Of a DNA stretch of 64,000 nucleotides, positions 35,093 through 44,295 are shown piece by piece. Made by a program: the position numbers and the translations under genes. This DNA comes from Nereida sp. MMG025 (GTDB lineage Bacteria > Pseudomonadota > Alphaproteobacteria > Rhodobacterales > Rhodobacteraceae). The notes below the pieces were generated by a model. The model saw nothing but the letters and a program-made list of their open reading frames with translations. It searched no databases and was not told the origin of the DNA. Numbering within the stretch: position 1 is the first letter of the stretch; each line of letters opens with the position of its first letter. Location: contig NZ_JAKFZN010000001.1 in NCBI RefSeq assembly GCF_021654165.1, positions 868,001 to 932,000 of the forward strand, given 5' to 3'.

Positions 35093-35919
35093 TCGAAGAC
35101 CTGCTTTTGCCGCTGCAATTTGCCTTCATGCAAAAGGCGTTTGTGATCTCGGTCCTCGTGTCGGTCCCCACTGCGATCCTGTCGTGCTTTTTGGTGATGA
35201 AAGGATGGGCGCTGATGGGCGATGCGGTCAGCCATGCGGTGCTGCCGGGCATTGTGCTGGCCTATATTCTTGGTCTGCCGCTTTTGATTGGTGCCTTCGC
35301 AGCAGGCATGTTTTGTGCCGTCAGCACAGGGTTTGTGGCCAACAATTCGCGCGTGAAACAAGACACGGTGATGGGCGTGGTGTTTTCGGGCATGTTCGGC
35401 ATCGGGCTGGTTCTTTTCGTTGCCGTCGATAGTGGCGCACACCTTGATCATATCTTGTTCGGCAACATGCTTGGCGTTGACCGAACCGAGCTTTGGACCG
35501 CTGGCATTATATCAGCGATCGTGGCAGCCGGGCTTGTTTTGAAATGGAAAGACCTGCTTTTGCATGCCTTTGATCCGGCACAAGCCCAAGCGCTTGGCCT
35601 TCCAGTGGTCTGGCTGCATTACGGACTTCTGACAGCCCTATCGCTCACGATTGTGGCAACCCTGTCTGCGGTCGGGCTGATCCTTGCCATCGGCCTGTTG
35701 ATCGCGCCAGGGGCCATTGCCTTTTTATGGGTCCGCACATTCAAAGCGATGCTCGCGATGGCTGTGGCGGTCTGCATGATATCGATGCTCGCAGGCACCT
35801 ACCTGAGCTTTTTCATCGACAGTGCCCCTGCCCCAACGATCATCCTGATCCAAACGCTGATCTTCATCGTGGCCTTCGTGCGCCGCCAAATTCTGACGCG
35901 CCGCGCGTCACTTGCCTAG
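35089..35919 (+). CDS. sitD: Manganese/iron ABC transporter, permease 2
   Basis: 276-residue permease of the same family as the preceding one (MGDAVSHAVLPGIVLAYILG; DPAQAQALGLPVVWLHYGLL) and so probably a product of duplication. About eight hydrophobic segments. It ends the operon; its stop codon overlaps by 4 nt the end of the convergent SRAP gene, and no terminator is seen between them. Confidence 0.9.
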   Translation: MIEDLLLPLQFAFMQKAFVISVLVSVPTAILSCFLVMKGWALMGDAVSHAVLPGIVLAYILGLPLLIGAFAAGMFCAVSTGFVANNSRVKQDTVMGVVFSGMFGIGLVLFVAVDSGAHLDHILFGNMLGVDRTELWTAGIISAIVAAGLVLKWKDLLLHAFDPAQAQALGLPVVWLHYGLLTALSLTIVATLSAVGLILAIGLLIAPGAIAFLWVRTFKAMLAMAVAVCMISMLAGTYLSFFIDSAPAPTIILIQTLIFIVAFVRRQILTRRASLA

Positions 35920-36578
35920 CCCTCAAATGGTTCAATCAGGTCTGGCCCTTCGGCGCGGTTCGAATTCACATCCCGCGAGACACGGTGCATTTTCAGATAG
36001 TCGTCATCTGGCGCGTGCATCAGACGTGCCGCACCCTTTCCCTGCTCACCAAGCCACAGGCCAAACTGATCGGGCATGATCATCACTGGAACACGGTGGT
36101 GAATATCGGCCATTGGTCCAGAGGCTTGCGTGGTCACAACCGCGCAGGTGTTCACCGCGTCCTCCCCGTGACCCCACGTTTGCCAGATACCAGCCATAAC
36201 CATCGGTGCATCATCGGCTGGCGTCACATACCACGGCAAACGCGCGCCATCGGCGTCTTTGGTCCACTCATAAAATCCCGTTGTCGGGATCAGGCAGCGA
36301 CGTTCGCGGCAGGCCGCCCGAAAAGCAGGCTTCTGGGCAATGGTTTCGGCACGCGCATTGATCAACAACGGCCCGTCGTTGGGTGCCTTGTACCAATGGG
36401 GTAAAAAGCCCCACCTCATGGACACAAGCCGCCGCTGATCCGTGGCAGTCACCACATGGATTTGGGTGGTCGGGCAGACATTGAAATTCGGTGTGACAGG
36501 CAAATCATTGGCCGGCATAGCATCAAAAAGCTGCACCATCGCCTGTGGCGGCAGCAGCGTCGCCATCCGCCCGCACAT
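35916..36578 (-). CDS. SRAP (HMCES/YedK) family abasic-site protein
   Basis: 220-residue protein that crosslinks to abasic sites in single-stranded DNA. The catalytic set is intact: C2 directly after Met (MCGRMATLL), the Asn in LINARAET, the Glu in GFYEWTK and the His in DIHHRVPVM. The start at 36578 is required because C2 must be exposed, so the longer frame from 36809 is wrong. The start overlaps the upstream MFS stop as TGATG. Confidence 0.92.
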   Translation of the reverse strand: MCGRMATLLPPQAMVQLFDAMPANDLPVTPNFNVCPTTQIHVVTATDQRRLVSMRWGFLPHWYKAPNDGPLLINARAETIAQKPAFRAACRERRCLIPTTGFYEWTKDADGARLPWYVTPADDAPMVMAGIWQTWGHGEDAVNTCAVVTTQASGPMADIHHRVPVMIMPDQFGLWLGEQGKGAARLMHAPDDDYLKMHRVSRDVNSNRAEGPDLIEPFEG

Positions 36579-37732
36579 CAGGCGGCAACCTTGCGCGGCG
36601 CAAAGACCATCGCAAACGCAAAAAGCGCGACACCCCCACCGACAACGCCAAGTGGACCGTAGCCGCCTGCCTCCAGAACCACGCCACCAAGCGCCGAGCC
36701 CAGTGCCGCGCCCACATAAATGGCGGCGGCGTTCAATGCCAACAATACGGGCGCTTGCACTGGCGAAAGGGCAATAAGCCGCGATTGCTGTGCGGCCATA
36801 AACGACCATCCGCTGATGGACCAGATTAGGATCAGCGCAAAGGCCGCGGGCATGGCAAATGGCAAAAAGAAAAACAACGGCATGATCGCAGCTTGGGCCA
36901 CAGACAGGATCGCAAGCGTGCGCGCAGCCCCCAATCCATCGGCCATGCGCCCGCCAAGGATATTGCCGATCACCGCACCAATGCCAAAGACCAGCAAGGC
37001 CAATGAAATCATCCCCCCGTCAAACCCCATAACATCACCCAAAAGCGGGGCAAGATATGTGTAAAGCACGTAGACCCCACCCAAAAAGACGCTCGTAAAC
37101 CCAACCGCCAACATCAGATGCGGTGTCACCAGCACTGCACCCAGATCGCCCAGGGCCACAGGTTGAAACCGCAACCCCGCGGGCACCCGCATCCAGATCA
37201 GCGCCAGCATCGGCATCCCAAGCAGGACCACGATCCAAAGTGCGGGTCGCCATCCATAGGTATAGCCGACGTAACTGCCCAGTGGCACGCCGATCACCTG
37301 CGCAAGCGTCAGACCAAAGAAAACAGCGGCCAGAACCCGCCCTCTTGCTTCGGGCGCGGTCAGCCCTGCCACAACGGCCGCGGCCACGGGCGTGAACATC
37401 CCCGCCCCTGCCGCCGCCAACAGGCGTGACGCCCACAAAAGGGCTTCGCTTGTGGCCAGCGCGGACAGGGCATTTGCCACCAAAAACAGGCCGAAGGCCG
37501 CCGCCAACACGCGCCTGCGCCCGATTTGCCCTGTGATCGACACAAGCACTGGCGACAACACGGCATAAGACAGCGCATAGACTGTCATCAACACCCCTGC
37601 GCGGGCAGGCGTGACAGACAAGTCAGCGGCCAAAGGCTCAAGCAGGCCAATCACCACAAATGCACCCATGCCAATGACAAAATTGGCCGCCGACAGCAAA
37701 GACACCAATGATTTCGGGGCAGTCTGGGACAT
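36578..37732 (-). CDS. MFS transporter, DHA1/AraJ-like
   Basis: 384-residue inner-membrane transporter with about 12 hydrophobic segments. The MFS loop 2-3 motif reads GQIGRRRVLAAAFGLF, and a second [23 protein letters not shown] region matches antiporter motif C (GxxxGPxxG-like). It probably exports drugs or sugars; the substrate is not predictable. Its ATG lies 15 nt after the terminator of the upstream nucleotidase gene, and it shares a TGATG overlap with the SRAP gene. Confidence 0.88.
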   Translation of the reverse strand: MSQTAPKSLVSLLSAANFVIGMGAFVVIGLLEPLAADLSVTPARAGVLMTVYALSYAVLSPVLVSITGQIGRRRVLAAAFGLFLVANALSALATSEALLWASRLLAAAGAGMFTPVAAAVVAGLTAPEARGRVLAAVFFGLTLAQVIGVPLGSYVGYTYGWRPALWIVVLLGMPMLALIWMRVPAGLRFQPVALGDLGAVLVTPHLMLAVGFTSVFLGGVYVLYTYLAPLLGDVMGFDGGMISLALLVFGIGAVIGNILGGRMADGLGAARTLAILSVAQAAIMPLFFFLPFAMPAAFALILIWSISGWSFMAAQQSRLIALSPVQAPVLLALNAAAIYVGAALGSALGGVVLEAGGYGPLGVVGGGVALFAFAMVFAPRKVAA

Positions 37733-37743
37733 ATTGATCCTAG

Positions 37744-37783
37744 CAAATAAAAAGGCGCGTAAGGGGGATCCTTACGCGCCTTT
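37744..37783 (-). terminator. Rho-independent terminator of the 5'-nucleotidase gene
   Basis: A 13-bp perfect stem (37771-37783 with 37751-37763) with a 7-nt loop, followed on the minus strand by a T-rich stretch (TTTTTATTTG counting stem edge). It is positioned just after the nucleotidase stop and just before the MFS start. Confidence 0.9.
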
Positions 37784-37800
37784 CCCAAGCCTGTCAGCCT

Positions 37801-39390
37801 TTACTTGGCCGCGATGCGACCGTCTGTATAAGGCGCATAGGGCGCGTTTTCGGCCATGTATTCAGCCGTCACATCCGCCAGATCAGGGCCGTAATCATAG
37901 GCGTTTTTGTCGTCGCCCGCGAACATGCCATAGCCGTCCCCACCGTTGCGCACATAGTTGTTTGTCACAACCTTATAACTCGCCGCCGGATCAATCGGAA
38001 CAAAGCTGTCACCTTGTGCAACCATCACTTCTTGGACACGTCCCTCATTGGGGGCAACCGTGGGGTCAAACGTGAATTTCATTCCCGCCACCTGCGGGAA
38101 GCGCCCTGCGATATCTTCGATCTGGCTCACACCGTTTTCCAGCGCATCAATCAGCGTCTGGCCCGAAATCTCGAATGTCGACAGCGTGTTTTGGAAGGGC
38201 AGCACCGTCATCACCTCGCCCATCGTGACCTCGCCTGCATCAATGCTGGAACGCAGACCGCCCGAGTTGGCAATCGCAATCGTCACGCCCTGATCGGCCA
38301 CACGGTCCAACATCGCATCGGCCACAAGATTGCCCATCGGGCATTCCATCACACGACAGACGGAACGATCGCCCTCGATCTTGTCTGCCGCATCCGCAAC
38401 AACCTGCTGGCGGATTTCTTCAAGCGGCTGCGCAAGCTCGGCAATCCGCGCCTTCATGGTCTCGTCTTCCGCAACGGAGGCATCGATCAAAACAGGTTCG
38501 CCCACAGCCTCGGTGACAACGCCGTTGTCATCAAAGGTCACGTTCAGTTCCCCCAGATATTTCCCATAGGCATAGGCTTGCACGATCTGCGCCTCGCCCA
38601 CTTTCATCGGGTATGGTCCGGCCGCGCGATCAGATGTGTTCGACAAAAGCGTGTTCGAATGGCCACCCACGATGATATCGATACCGGTGGTCGCGGCGGC
38701 GATACGTTTGTCCGCTTCAAAACCCGAATGCGACAGCACGATGATCTTGTTGATCCCCTCGGCTGTCAGGCGATCCACCTCTGCCTGAACGGCGGGAATG
38801 GGATCTGTAAAGGTGATATTGGGCCCGGGTGATGACAGCTCGTCATTGTCCTGCGGTGTCAGGCCGATAAAGCCGATTTGTTCGCCACCACGTTCCAACA
38901 CCGTCGATTTCAGCACCTTGCCTGCCAAGGCAGGCTCGGCTGAAATATCGGCATTGGCCATCAAGACGGGGAAATCCACCTTATCGACAAAAGCGCCAAT
39001 GGTTTCGGGCCCGTGGTTGAACTCGTGATTGCCGATGGCGAACAGATCATAGCCGATCTTGTTCATCATCTCGGCTGCCACATCGCCCTTGTAGTAGGTA
39101 TAAAACAGCGACCCCTGAAACATATCGCCCGCGTCCACCAGCACGTAATTGTTGGTGCGGCTGCGCGCATCCTCAATGGCTGTGACAAGACGGGCCGCGC
39201 CGCCAAAGCACTTGCCCTCGTCATTGTCCTCAACCGAACAGGGGCCGTCAAAACGGCTGATCGGTTCAAAACGGTCATGGAAGTCATTGGTGTGCAAAAT
39301 TGTCAGCGCGTAGTCGGCAGCGGCAGCCCCCGCGCCCACCCCCGTGGCCACAGCAGCGGCAGCGGCGGTCGTCATTAAGCGAGCAAACAT
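37801..39390 (-). CDS. Bifunctional 5'-nucleotidase / 2',3'-cyclic phosphodiesterase, secreted
   Basis: 529-residue periplasmic metallophosphoesterase that releases phosphate and nucleosides from nucleotides. A Sec signal with AAAA-rich h-region ends near GAAAADYALT. The two-metal motifs are in order: LHTNDFHDRFEP, VDAGDMFQGS, AIGNHEFNHG, VLSHSGFEADK and VGGHSNTLL; the C-terminal specificity domain contains IANSGGLRSSI and NYVRNGGDGYGMF. The start at 39390 has AAGGAGGA upstream. Its products can feed the nucleoside salvage operon at 57.5-62 kb, an inferred link. Confidence 0.93.
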   Translation of the reverse strand: MFARLMTTAAAAAVATGVGAGAAAADYALTILHTNDFHDRFEPISRFDGPCSVEDNDEGKCFGGAARLVTAIEDARSRTNNYVLVDAGDMFQGSLFYTYYKGDVAAEMMNKIGYDLFAIGNHEFNHGPETIGAFVDKVDFPVLMANADISAEPALAGKVLKSTVLERGGEQIGFIGLTPQDNDELSSPGPNITFTDPIPAVQAEVDRLTAEGINKIIVLSHSGFEADKRIAAATTGIDIIVGGHSNTLLSNTSDRAAGPYPMKVGEAQIVQAYAYGKYLGELNVTFDDNGVVTEAVGEPVLIDASVAEDETMKARIAELAQPLEEIRQQVVADAADKIEGDRSVCRVMECPMGNLVADAMLDRVADQGVTIAIANSGGLRSSIDAGEVTMGEVMTVLPFQNTLSTFEISGQTLIDALENGVSQIEDIAGRFPQVAGMKFTFDPTVAPNEGRVQEVMVAQGDSFVPIDPAASYKVVTNNYVRNGGDGYGMFAGDDKNAYDYGPDLADVTAEYMAENAPYAPYTDGRIAAK

Positions 39391-39511
39391 AGAATCCTCC
39401 TTGTTGATATTACGGATAGTCAAAACGTCGCAGGCGCGACTGTCCAGCAATTTAGCAATGTGACGTAACAGCCGCTTGACGATCGCCTATTTGGGCGGCA
39501 CTTCGGGGTGC

Positions 39512-39850
39512 ATGCTGATTTACAAAATATTCCGCGGTCCCGAATGGGACGATATGCAGGCAAATGGCGAAACCCTTGGCGCGCCGATTGATTTGGCCGA
39601 TGGCTACATCCATTTCTCAACAGCCGACCAAGCTGGTGAAACCGCCGACAAATGGTTTGCAGGCGTGGACGGGCTGTGGCTGGTGGCCTTTGACGCGGAT
39701 GCAATGGGTGCTGCGCTGAAATGGGAGCCGTCGCGCGGCGGCCAGCTTTTCCCGCACCTCTACCGCGCCTTGCAGATGGCGGAGGTCAAATGGGCCGTTC
39801 CGTTGCCGTGGGATGGAAAAGCCCACCGTTTTCCACAGGACATGACATGA
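39512..39850 (+). CDS. DUF952 family protein
   Basis: 112-residue protein of unknown function. Family hallmarks: [20 protein letters not shown] and the early [12 protein letters not shown]. The start at 39512 fits the family; an earlier TTG frame from 39476 is not supported. Its stop overlaps the pyrD start by ATGA, so the two are cotranscribed, as often seen in Rhodobacterales. The divergent nucleotidase gene is 121 bp away. Confidence 0.88.
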   Translation: MLIYKIFRGPEWDDMQANGETLGAPIDLADGYIHFSTADQAGETADKWFAGVDGLWLVAFDADAMGAALKWEPSRGGQLFPHLYRALQMAEVKWAVPLPWDGKAHRFPQDMT

Positions 39851-40902
39851 GCCTTTATGAAAAAGTCGCCATGCGCGTGCTGCGCAGTTTTGACAGCGAA
39901 CGCGCCCACGGGCTTGCGATCAAGGCGCTGAATGCGGGCCTCAGCCCTTTGTCGGGTGTTGTCACCTCCGAACGTTTGCGCACCACGGTGGCAGGGCTTG
40001 AAATGCCCAACCCCGTAGGTCTGGCCGCAGGTTTTGACAAAAACGCGCAAGTCGTGGGGCCGTTGCAACGCGCAGGCTTTGGCTTTCTTGAGGTCGGGGC
40101 CGCAACGCCCCGTCCGCAGGCTGGCAACCCCAAACCACGCCTGTTTCGCCTGCACGAAGATCACGCGGTCATCAACCGGTTCGGCTTTAACAACGAAGGG
40201 ATGGAGGCGATCACCACACGCCTTGCAGCCACGCGCCGCGACATTCCCATCGGGCTGAACCTCGGGGCCAACAAAGACAGCGCCGACCGCGCCGAAGACT
40301 ACCGCACCGTGCTGCGCCATGCAGGGGCGCATGTGGATTTCGCCACCGTCAACGTCTCGTCGCCCAACACCGAAAAACTGCGCGACCTGCAGGGCAAAGA
40401 CGCGCTGCAGTCGCTTTTGGCAGGTGTGCTGGACGCCCGCGACGAGGCGGGGTTGCGCCTGCCCATCTTCGTCAAGATCGCACCTGATTTATCCGCGTCC
40501 GAACTTGCCGACGTGGCCGAGGTTGCAGCCGCCCTGCCCGGCCTCGATGGCATCATCGCCACCAACACGACCCTTATGCGCGATGGGCTGAAAAGTGCGC
40601 AGCGCGGTGAAACAGGCGGTCTGTCCGGCCAACCACTGTTTGAAATGTCCACACGCGTTCTGGCGCAGCTGTCGGGCCTGACAGACAAACCCATCATCGG
40701 GGTGGGCGGCGTGGCCAGCGCAGAGCAAGCCTATGCCAAGATCAAAGCTGGTGCGTCCGCCGTGCAGCTTTATTCGGGGCTGGTCTATGGCGGTTTGTCA
40801 CTGGCCGCCGATATTGCCCGTGGCCTCGATGATCTGCTGGCCCGCGACGGTTTTGCCAGCGTGGCAGATGCCATTGGCACCGACCGCAGCGCGTTTCTTT
40901 AG
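39847..40902 (+). CDS. pyrD: Dihydroorotate dehydrogenase (quinone), class 2
   Basis: Membrane-associated FMN enzyme of 351 residues that oxidises dihydroorotate to orotate with quinone, the fourth step of pyrimidine synthesis. The amphipathic N-terminal extension ([20 protein letters not shown]) marks class 2. Other motifs: [35 protein letters not shown] with catalytic Ser, and phosphate-binding [11 protein letters not shown] and LYSGLVYGG. The start at 39847 overlaps the DUF952 stop. It ends 4 nt into the convergent MATE gene. Confidence 0.96.
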   Translation: MSLYEKVAMRVLRSFDSERAHGLAIKALNAGLSPLSGVVTSERLRTTVAGLEMPNPVGLAAGFDKNAQVVGPLQRAGFGFLEVGAATPRPQAGNPKPRLFRLHEDHAVINRFGFNNEGMEAITTRLAATRRDIPIGLNLGANKDSADRAEDYRTVLRHAGAHVDFATVNVSSPNTEKLRDLQGKDALQSLLAGVLDARDEAGLRLPIFVKIAPDLSASELADVAEVAAALPGLDGIIATNTTLMRDGLKSAQRGETGGLSGQPLFEMSTRVLAQLSGLTDKPIIGVGGVASAEQAYAKIKAGASAVQLYSGLVYGGLSLAADIARGLDDLLARDGFASVADAIGTDRSAFL

Positions 40903-42218
40903 GCGGCCGCTGCACGCTCAAGCGCGGGATAACGCGCCCCCAAGGTGATCCCGCGGGCAATAAAGCTGATCAAAAGGCACAGCCACAGCCCGTGATTGCC
41001 CAACCACGGCAGCAAAACCATCGCGCTGCCGAAATACACAATCGCAGACACAATCATCATATTGCGCATATCGCGGGTTTGGGTCGCACCAATAAAAATC
41101 CCGTCCAGCATCCAGGCCGCCACCCCCACAAAGGGGGCCGCAACCATATAGGGCAGGTAGTCGCGCGCAGCGCCCCGAACGTCGGGGGCCGTGGTCATCA
41201 CGTCAATCACCACCGCGCCAAAGACTGCAAAACTCAGCCCCAACACAGCGCAGGTGACCGCGCCCCAAAGCCCCGTAATCAATGCGCCGCGCCGGAGCCG
41301 CACAGGATCGCGTGCGCCCTTGGCCTTGCCCACAAACGCCTCGGCCGCAAAGGCAAAGCCGTCCATCGCATAGGCGGTGATATACAGAAACTGAAGCAGC
41401 ACCTGATTGGCCGCCAATTCCACGTCCCCCAGATCACTGGCGAAGAACAGAAAACTCATGAAAATCGCCTGCAACAGCACAGACCGGATCATGATATCGG
41501 TGTTCACCGCCGTCATATTGATCAGAGCGGCACGGTCGGCAATGCGCGCCCAATCTTTCCATGCAGGCGTGTTAAAGGCCGCGCGGCACAGCCACAGGCC
41601 CATCAGCAACCCCGCCCATTCCGACACGAAGGTCGCCCAAGCCACCCCCTGCACACCCCAGTCGAATCCCAGAACAAAGGTTACGGATAAAACGATGTTC
41701 AAAAGGTTCATAAAAAGCTGAATCACCAGCACAGCGCGGGTGCGTTCCTGGCCAATAAGCCAGCCCGTGATGCCATAGATCGCAATCATCGCAGGGGCAG
41801 ACCAAACGCGAATGGCCATATAATCACGTGCCATCGCCTCAACCGCATCGCTGGCAGGCGACAGCTGAAACGCCGCCCAGAAAAGCGCACTTTGGAAGAC
41901 GATGATCAGCGCACCTGCGCCAAAGCCGATCATCAGCACACGACTAAGAAGTGCCGCCACCTCGCCTGTGTCGTCTGCCCCCTCGGCCTGCGCTGTCAAC
42001 CCTGCGGTTCCCATCCGCAAAAAGCCGAAAAACCAATAGAACGCCGTCAGGATAATCGCACCGATGCCAACCGCGCCAATAGGCACAGGATCGCCCAACT
42101 GCCCGACCACGCCCGTATCAACAGCCCCCAAAATGGGCACGGTTGCATTGGACAGAACGATGGGCAAAGCCACCGCCCAGACGCGCTTGTGGGTGATGGG
42201 CTGTGCCGGCTCAGCCAT
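40899..42218 (-). CDS. MATE-family efflux transporter
   Basis: 439-residue inner-membrane antiporter with 12 hydrophobic segments, of the DinF/NorM group. Visible motif: [22 protein letters not shown] in the first helix and a matching [18 protein letters not shown] in the second half. It likely exports cationic drugs with Na+ or H+. Its start lies 8 nt inside the upstream thioesterase gene (42211-42729), so the three genes 43160-40899 form one operon. Confidence 0.9.
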   Translation of the reverse strand: MAEPAQPITHKRVWAVALPIVLSNATVPILGAVDTGVVGQLGDPVPIGAVGIGAIILTAFYWFFGFLRMGTAGLTAQAEGADDTGEVAALLSRVLMIGFGAGALIIVFQSALFWAAFQLSPASDAVEAMARDYMAIRVWSAPAMIAIYGITGWLIGQERTRAVLVIQLFMNLLNIVLSVTFVLGFDWGVQGVAWATFVSEWAGLLMGLWLCRAAFNTPAWKDWARIADRAALINMTAVNTDIMIRSVLLQAIFMSFLFFASDLGDVELAANQVLLQFLYITAYAMDGFAFAAEAFVGKAKGARDPVRLRRGALITGLWGAVTCAVLGLSFAVFGAVVIDVMTTAPDVRGAARDYLPYMVAAPFVGVAAWMLDGIFIGATQTRDMRNMMIVSAIVYFGSAMVLLPWLGNHGLWLCLLISFIARGITLGARYPALERAAAA

Positions 42219-42729
42219 CCCGTGATGGCATCAGGAAATGCCCCGTGCCTTGGGCAAACATCTTGTCACGGTTGTCCTGCCATGCCTCAACATACACGCT
42301 TGCATAGCGGCGGCCCGACCGGTTGATCCGCGCGCGCGCATACGCATCGCGCGGCAGACCGCTGCGCAGATAGTCCACGGTGAAATCGATGGTCTTGGGC
42401 AGCCGCGGCAAGGCTTGCGGCGAAAGCGTTTCGGCATCCAGTCGTCCGCTTTCAATCTCGTCCCACAGCATAGCCCACGACAATTCGATAATCGCAGTGG
42501 TTTCCAAAAACGCCGCCGTCACCCCGCCGTGGATGGCAGGCAACAACGGATTGCCGATCAGCTTGGGTTTGAAATGTAAGGTCGCGGTCAGTTCATCCCC
42601 GCGCCGGTCAAAATCAATGCCCAGAAAATTGATGTAAGGCACACCGCTCACAAGGGCCTGCAAGGCCGCGTCGCGGCGCTGTTTGATCACTTGCATCGGT
42701 TCGGGCGTGCGCCGCTTTGCACCACTCAT
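42211..42729 (-). CDS. PaaI-type hotdog thioesterase 1
   Basis: 172-residue hotdog-fold thioesterase-like protein. The HGGVTAAFLETTAIIELSW stretch is the PaaI signature, and TIDFTVDYLRSG the following strand. It probably hydrolyses an acyl- or aryl-CoA. It overlaps the next hotdog gene by 4 nt and MATE by 8 nt. The segment SGRLDAETLSPQALPRLPKT is an insertion relative to its neighbour. Confidence 0.85.
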   Translation of the reverse strand: MSGAKRRTPEPMQVIKQRRDAALQALVSGVPYINFLGIDFDRRGDELTATLHFKPKLIGNPLLPAIHGGVTAAFLETTAIIELSWAMLWDEIESGRLDAETLSPQALPRLPKTIDFTVDYLRSGLPRDAYARARINRSGRRYASVYVEAWQDNRDKMFAQGTGHFLMPSRDG

Positions 42730-43160
42730 GCGCCCCGCTCCAGGGTAAAGGCGCCTGTGGCGGTGGCTACGGGGTTGTCTGCATCCTCATCCATCGCGGT
42801 GGCGCGCACAAATGCGACAGAACGGGTCACGTGATAGCACTCTGCCCGTGCGGTAATGGTCTGCCCTGGCGTGGCCGCGCGCATATAATCAATGCGCAAA
42901 TCAATCGTCGCGGTGCCAATGGGGGCCGCGGGATGTGACATCACCGCAGCCCCGCCACAGGTGTCCATCAGCGCCGACACCGCGCCACCGTGAATAACTT
43001 TTGTGACGGGGTCCCCCACCAGCTTTTCATCATAGGCCATAGTGATTTCGGCCACACCGTCATCAATCGTGGTCAGCGTCATCCCCAAGGCTTGGCTATG
43101 CGGGATGGCTTCAATGAACTGGCGGGCCAGCTTGGTCTTGTCGACAGTCTCCGCACACAT
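42726..43160 (-). CDS. PaaI-type hotdog thioesterase 2
   Basis: 144-residue hotdog-fold thioesterase-like protein, paralogous to the gene beside it (HGGAVSALMDTCGGAAVM; IDLRIDYMRAATPGQ). Acyl-CoA hydrolysis is the expected activity. The start at 43160 (MCAETVDKTK) has a GGTGA site; the longer frame from 43220 is less likely. First gene of a three-gene operon with the second thioesterase and MATE; divergent from MerR 1, 119 bp away. Confidence 0.85.
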   Translation of the reverse strand: MCAETVDKTKLARQFIEAIPHSQALGMTLTTIDDGVAEITMAYDEKLVGDPVTKVIHGGAVSALMDTCGGAAVMSHPAAPIGTATIDLRIDYMRAATPGQTITARAECYHVTRSVAFVRATAMDEDADNPVATATGAFTLERGA

Positions 43161-43279
43161 GGGGTCACCTCGTCTTTCAGGGTCTTTTATTTCGCCAGCG
43201 CACGCGCCCTTCAAGCACAATCTGGCCCCTTGCCCCTGCGTCTGCCACCCCTTAGCTTGCCCGAAGGGAGAGATACGAC

Positions 43280-43651
43280 ATGACTGAACGGCTTACATTC
43301 AAAGAGATGTGCGCAAAATTCGACGTCACACCACGGACGTTGCGCTACTATGAATATATAGAGCTGCTTCACCCTGAAAAGGAGGGGCGCTCGCGGTTTT
43401 ATGGCCCAAAGGAATGTGCGCGCATGACGCTTATCTTAAGGGGGCGGCGGTGGGGCTTCCCGCTGGAGGATATCCGACAGTGGCTTTTGATCTATGAAAA
43501 CGAAGGCACCGAATCCCAGATGCAGGCATGGGTTGAACTGGCCGACCGCCAGCTGCTTGACCTGGAGGAACAGCAAAAACAGCTTGCCGAAACCATCGCA
43601 GAATTGCGCCGCGTGCGCGACGAAACCCGAACAGCACTCAAAAAATCGTAA
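43280..43651 (+). CDS. MerR-family transcriptional regulator 1
   Basis: 123-residue regulator. The N-terminal winged helix-turn-helix reads MCAKFDVTPRTLRYYEYIELL, with the usual GRSRFYGPKECARMTLILRGRRWGF wing. The C-terminal half is a coiled-coil dimerisation helix (LADRQLLDLEEQQKQLAETIAEL). No metal-binding Cys pair is present, so it is not a metal sensor. It is closely related to MerR 2. Likely role: control of the neighbouring beta-oxidation genes or the thioesterase operon. Confidence 0.88.
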   Translation: MTERLTFKEMCAKFDVTPRTLRYYEYIELLHPEKEGRSRFYGPKECARMTLILRGRRWGFPLEDIRQWLLIYENEGTESQMQAWVELADRQLLDLEEQQKQLAETIAELRRVRDETRTALKKS

Positions 43652-43777
43652 TTCGGGTAAGGTATTCCATACCCAAATTTTCCCTTACCAAAACGCTTTG
43701 GATTGAAGAAAATTGCGCCCTGCCCTTTGGTAACTTCACAATCATTTCGCATACCCCCAAATGACGCGGCGTTACAT

Positions 43778-43791
43778 TTACGTTAACGTAA
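43778..43791. promoter_or_regulatory. Palindromic operator TTACGTTAACGTAA
   Basis: A 14-bp perfect palindrome placed 69 bp upstream of the MerR 2 start. From memory it resembles the motif described for LiuR-type MerR regulators of fatty-acid and branched-chain catabolism, so autoregulation is likely. Confidence 0.6.
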
Positions 43792-43860
43792 GCTTTTGTT
43801 GTAATGTCGCCGAGAGATACGCAAATCACCCTCATCCGCAACGGCATGAGGACCAGTCAA

Positions 43861-44262
43861 ATGGCCGATGAAATGATGAACATACGCGAAATGTGCGACG
43901 CATTCGATGTAACGCCCCGCACTTTGCGCTTTTACGAAGCCAAGGAACTTCTGTTTCCTGTGCGTGAAGGCCAAAAGCGCCTTTTTACCAAACGTGACCG
44001 CGCACGTCTTAAACTGATCCTGCGCGGCAAGCGTTTTGGCTTCAGCCTCGAAGAAATCCGCCAACTGCTCGACCTGTATGACATGGGCGACCAGCAGCAC
44101 ACGCAATTGGTCAAGACTTATGAAGTGGCCGAGGACCGTTTAGCTTCCATGATTTCGCAGCGCGACGAACTCAACGAAGCGATCGAAGAGCTTAAAGAAC
44201 AACTGGAATGGGGCGCCAAAATGATCGCCGCATCCAAAGACAAGCACCACGCTGCCGAATAG
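43861..44262 (+). CDS. MerR-family transcriptional regulator 2
   Basis: 133-residue regulator with helix-turn-helix MCDAFDVTPRTLRFYEAKELL and wing GQKRLFTKRDRARLKLILRGKRFGF; a C-terminal coiled coil follows. I chose the ATG at 43861 for a GAGGA site 8 nt upstream; 43804 and 43846 are alternative in-frame starts. A perfect palindrome sits in the upstream gap. It is 33 nt before the acyl-CoA dehydrogenase gene, so it probably controls this beta-oxidation operon and responds to an acyl-CoA, an inference from its position. Confidence 0.88.
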   Translation: MADEMMNIREMCDAFDVTPRTLRFYEAKELLFPVREGQKRLFTKRDRARLKLILRGKRFGFSLEEIRQLLDLYDMGDQQHTQLVKTYEVAEDRLASMISQRDELNEAIEELKEQLEWGAKMIAASKDKHHAAE

Positions 44263-44295
44263 GCCGCGATTACGACGACCAAGGGAGAGACACAG

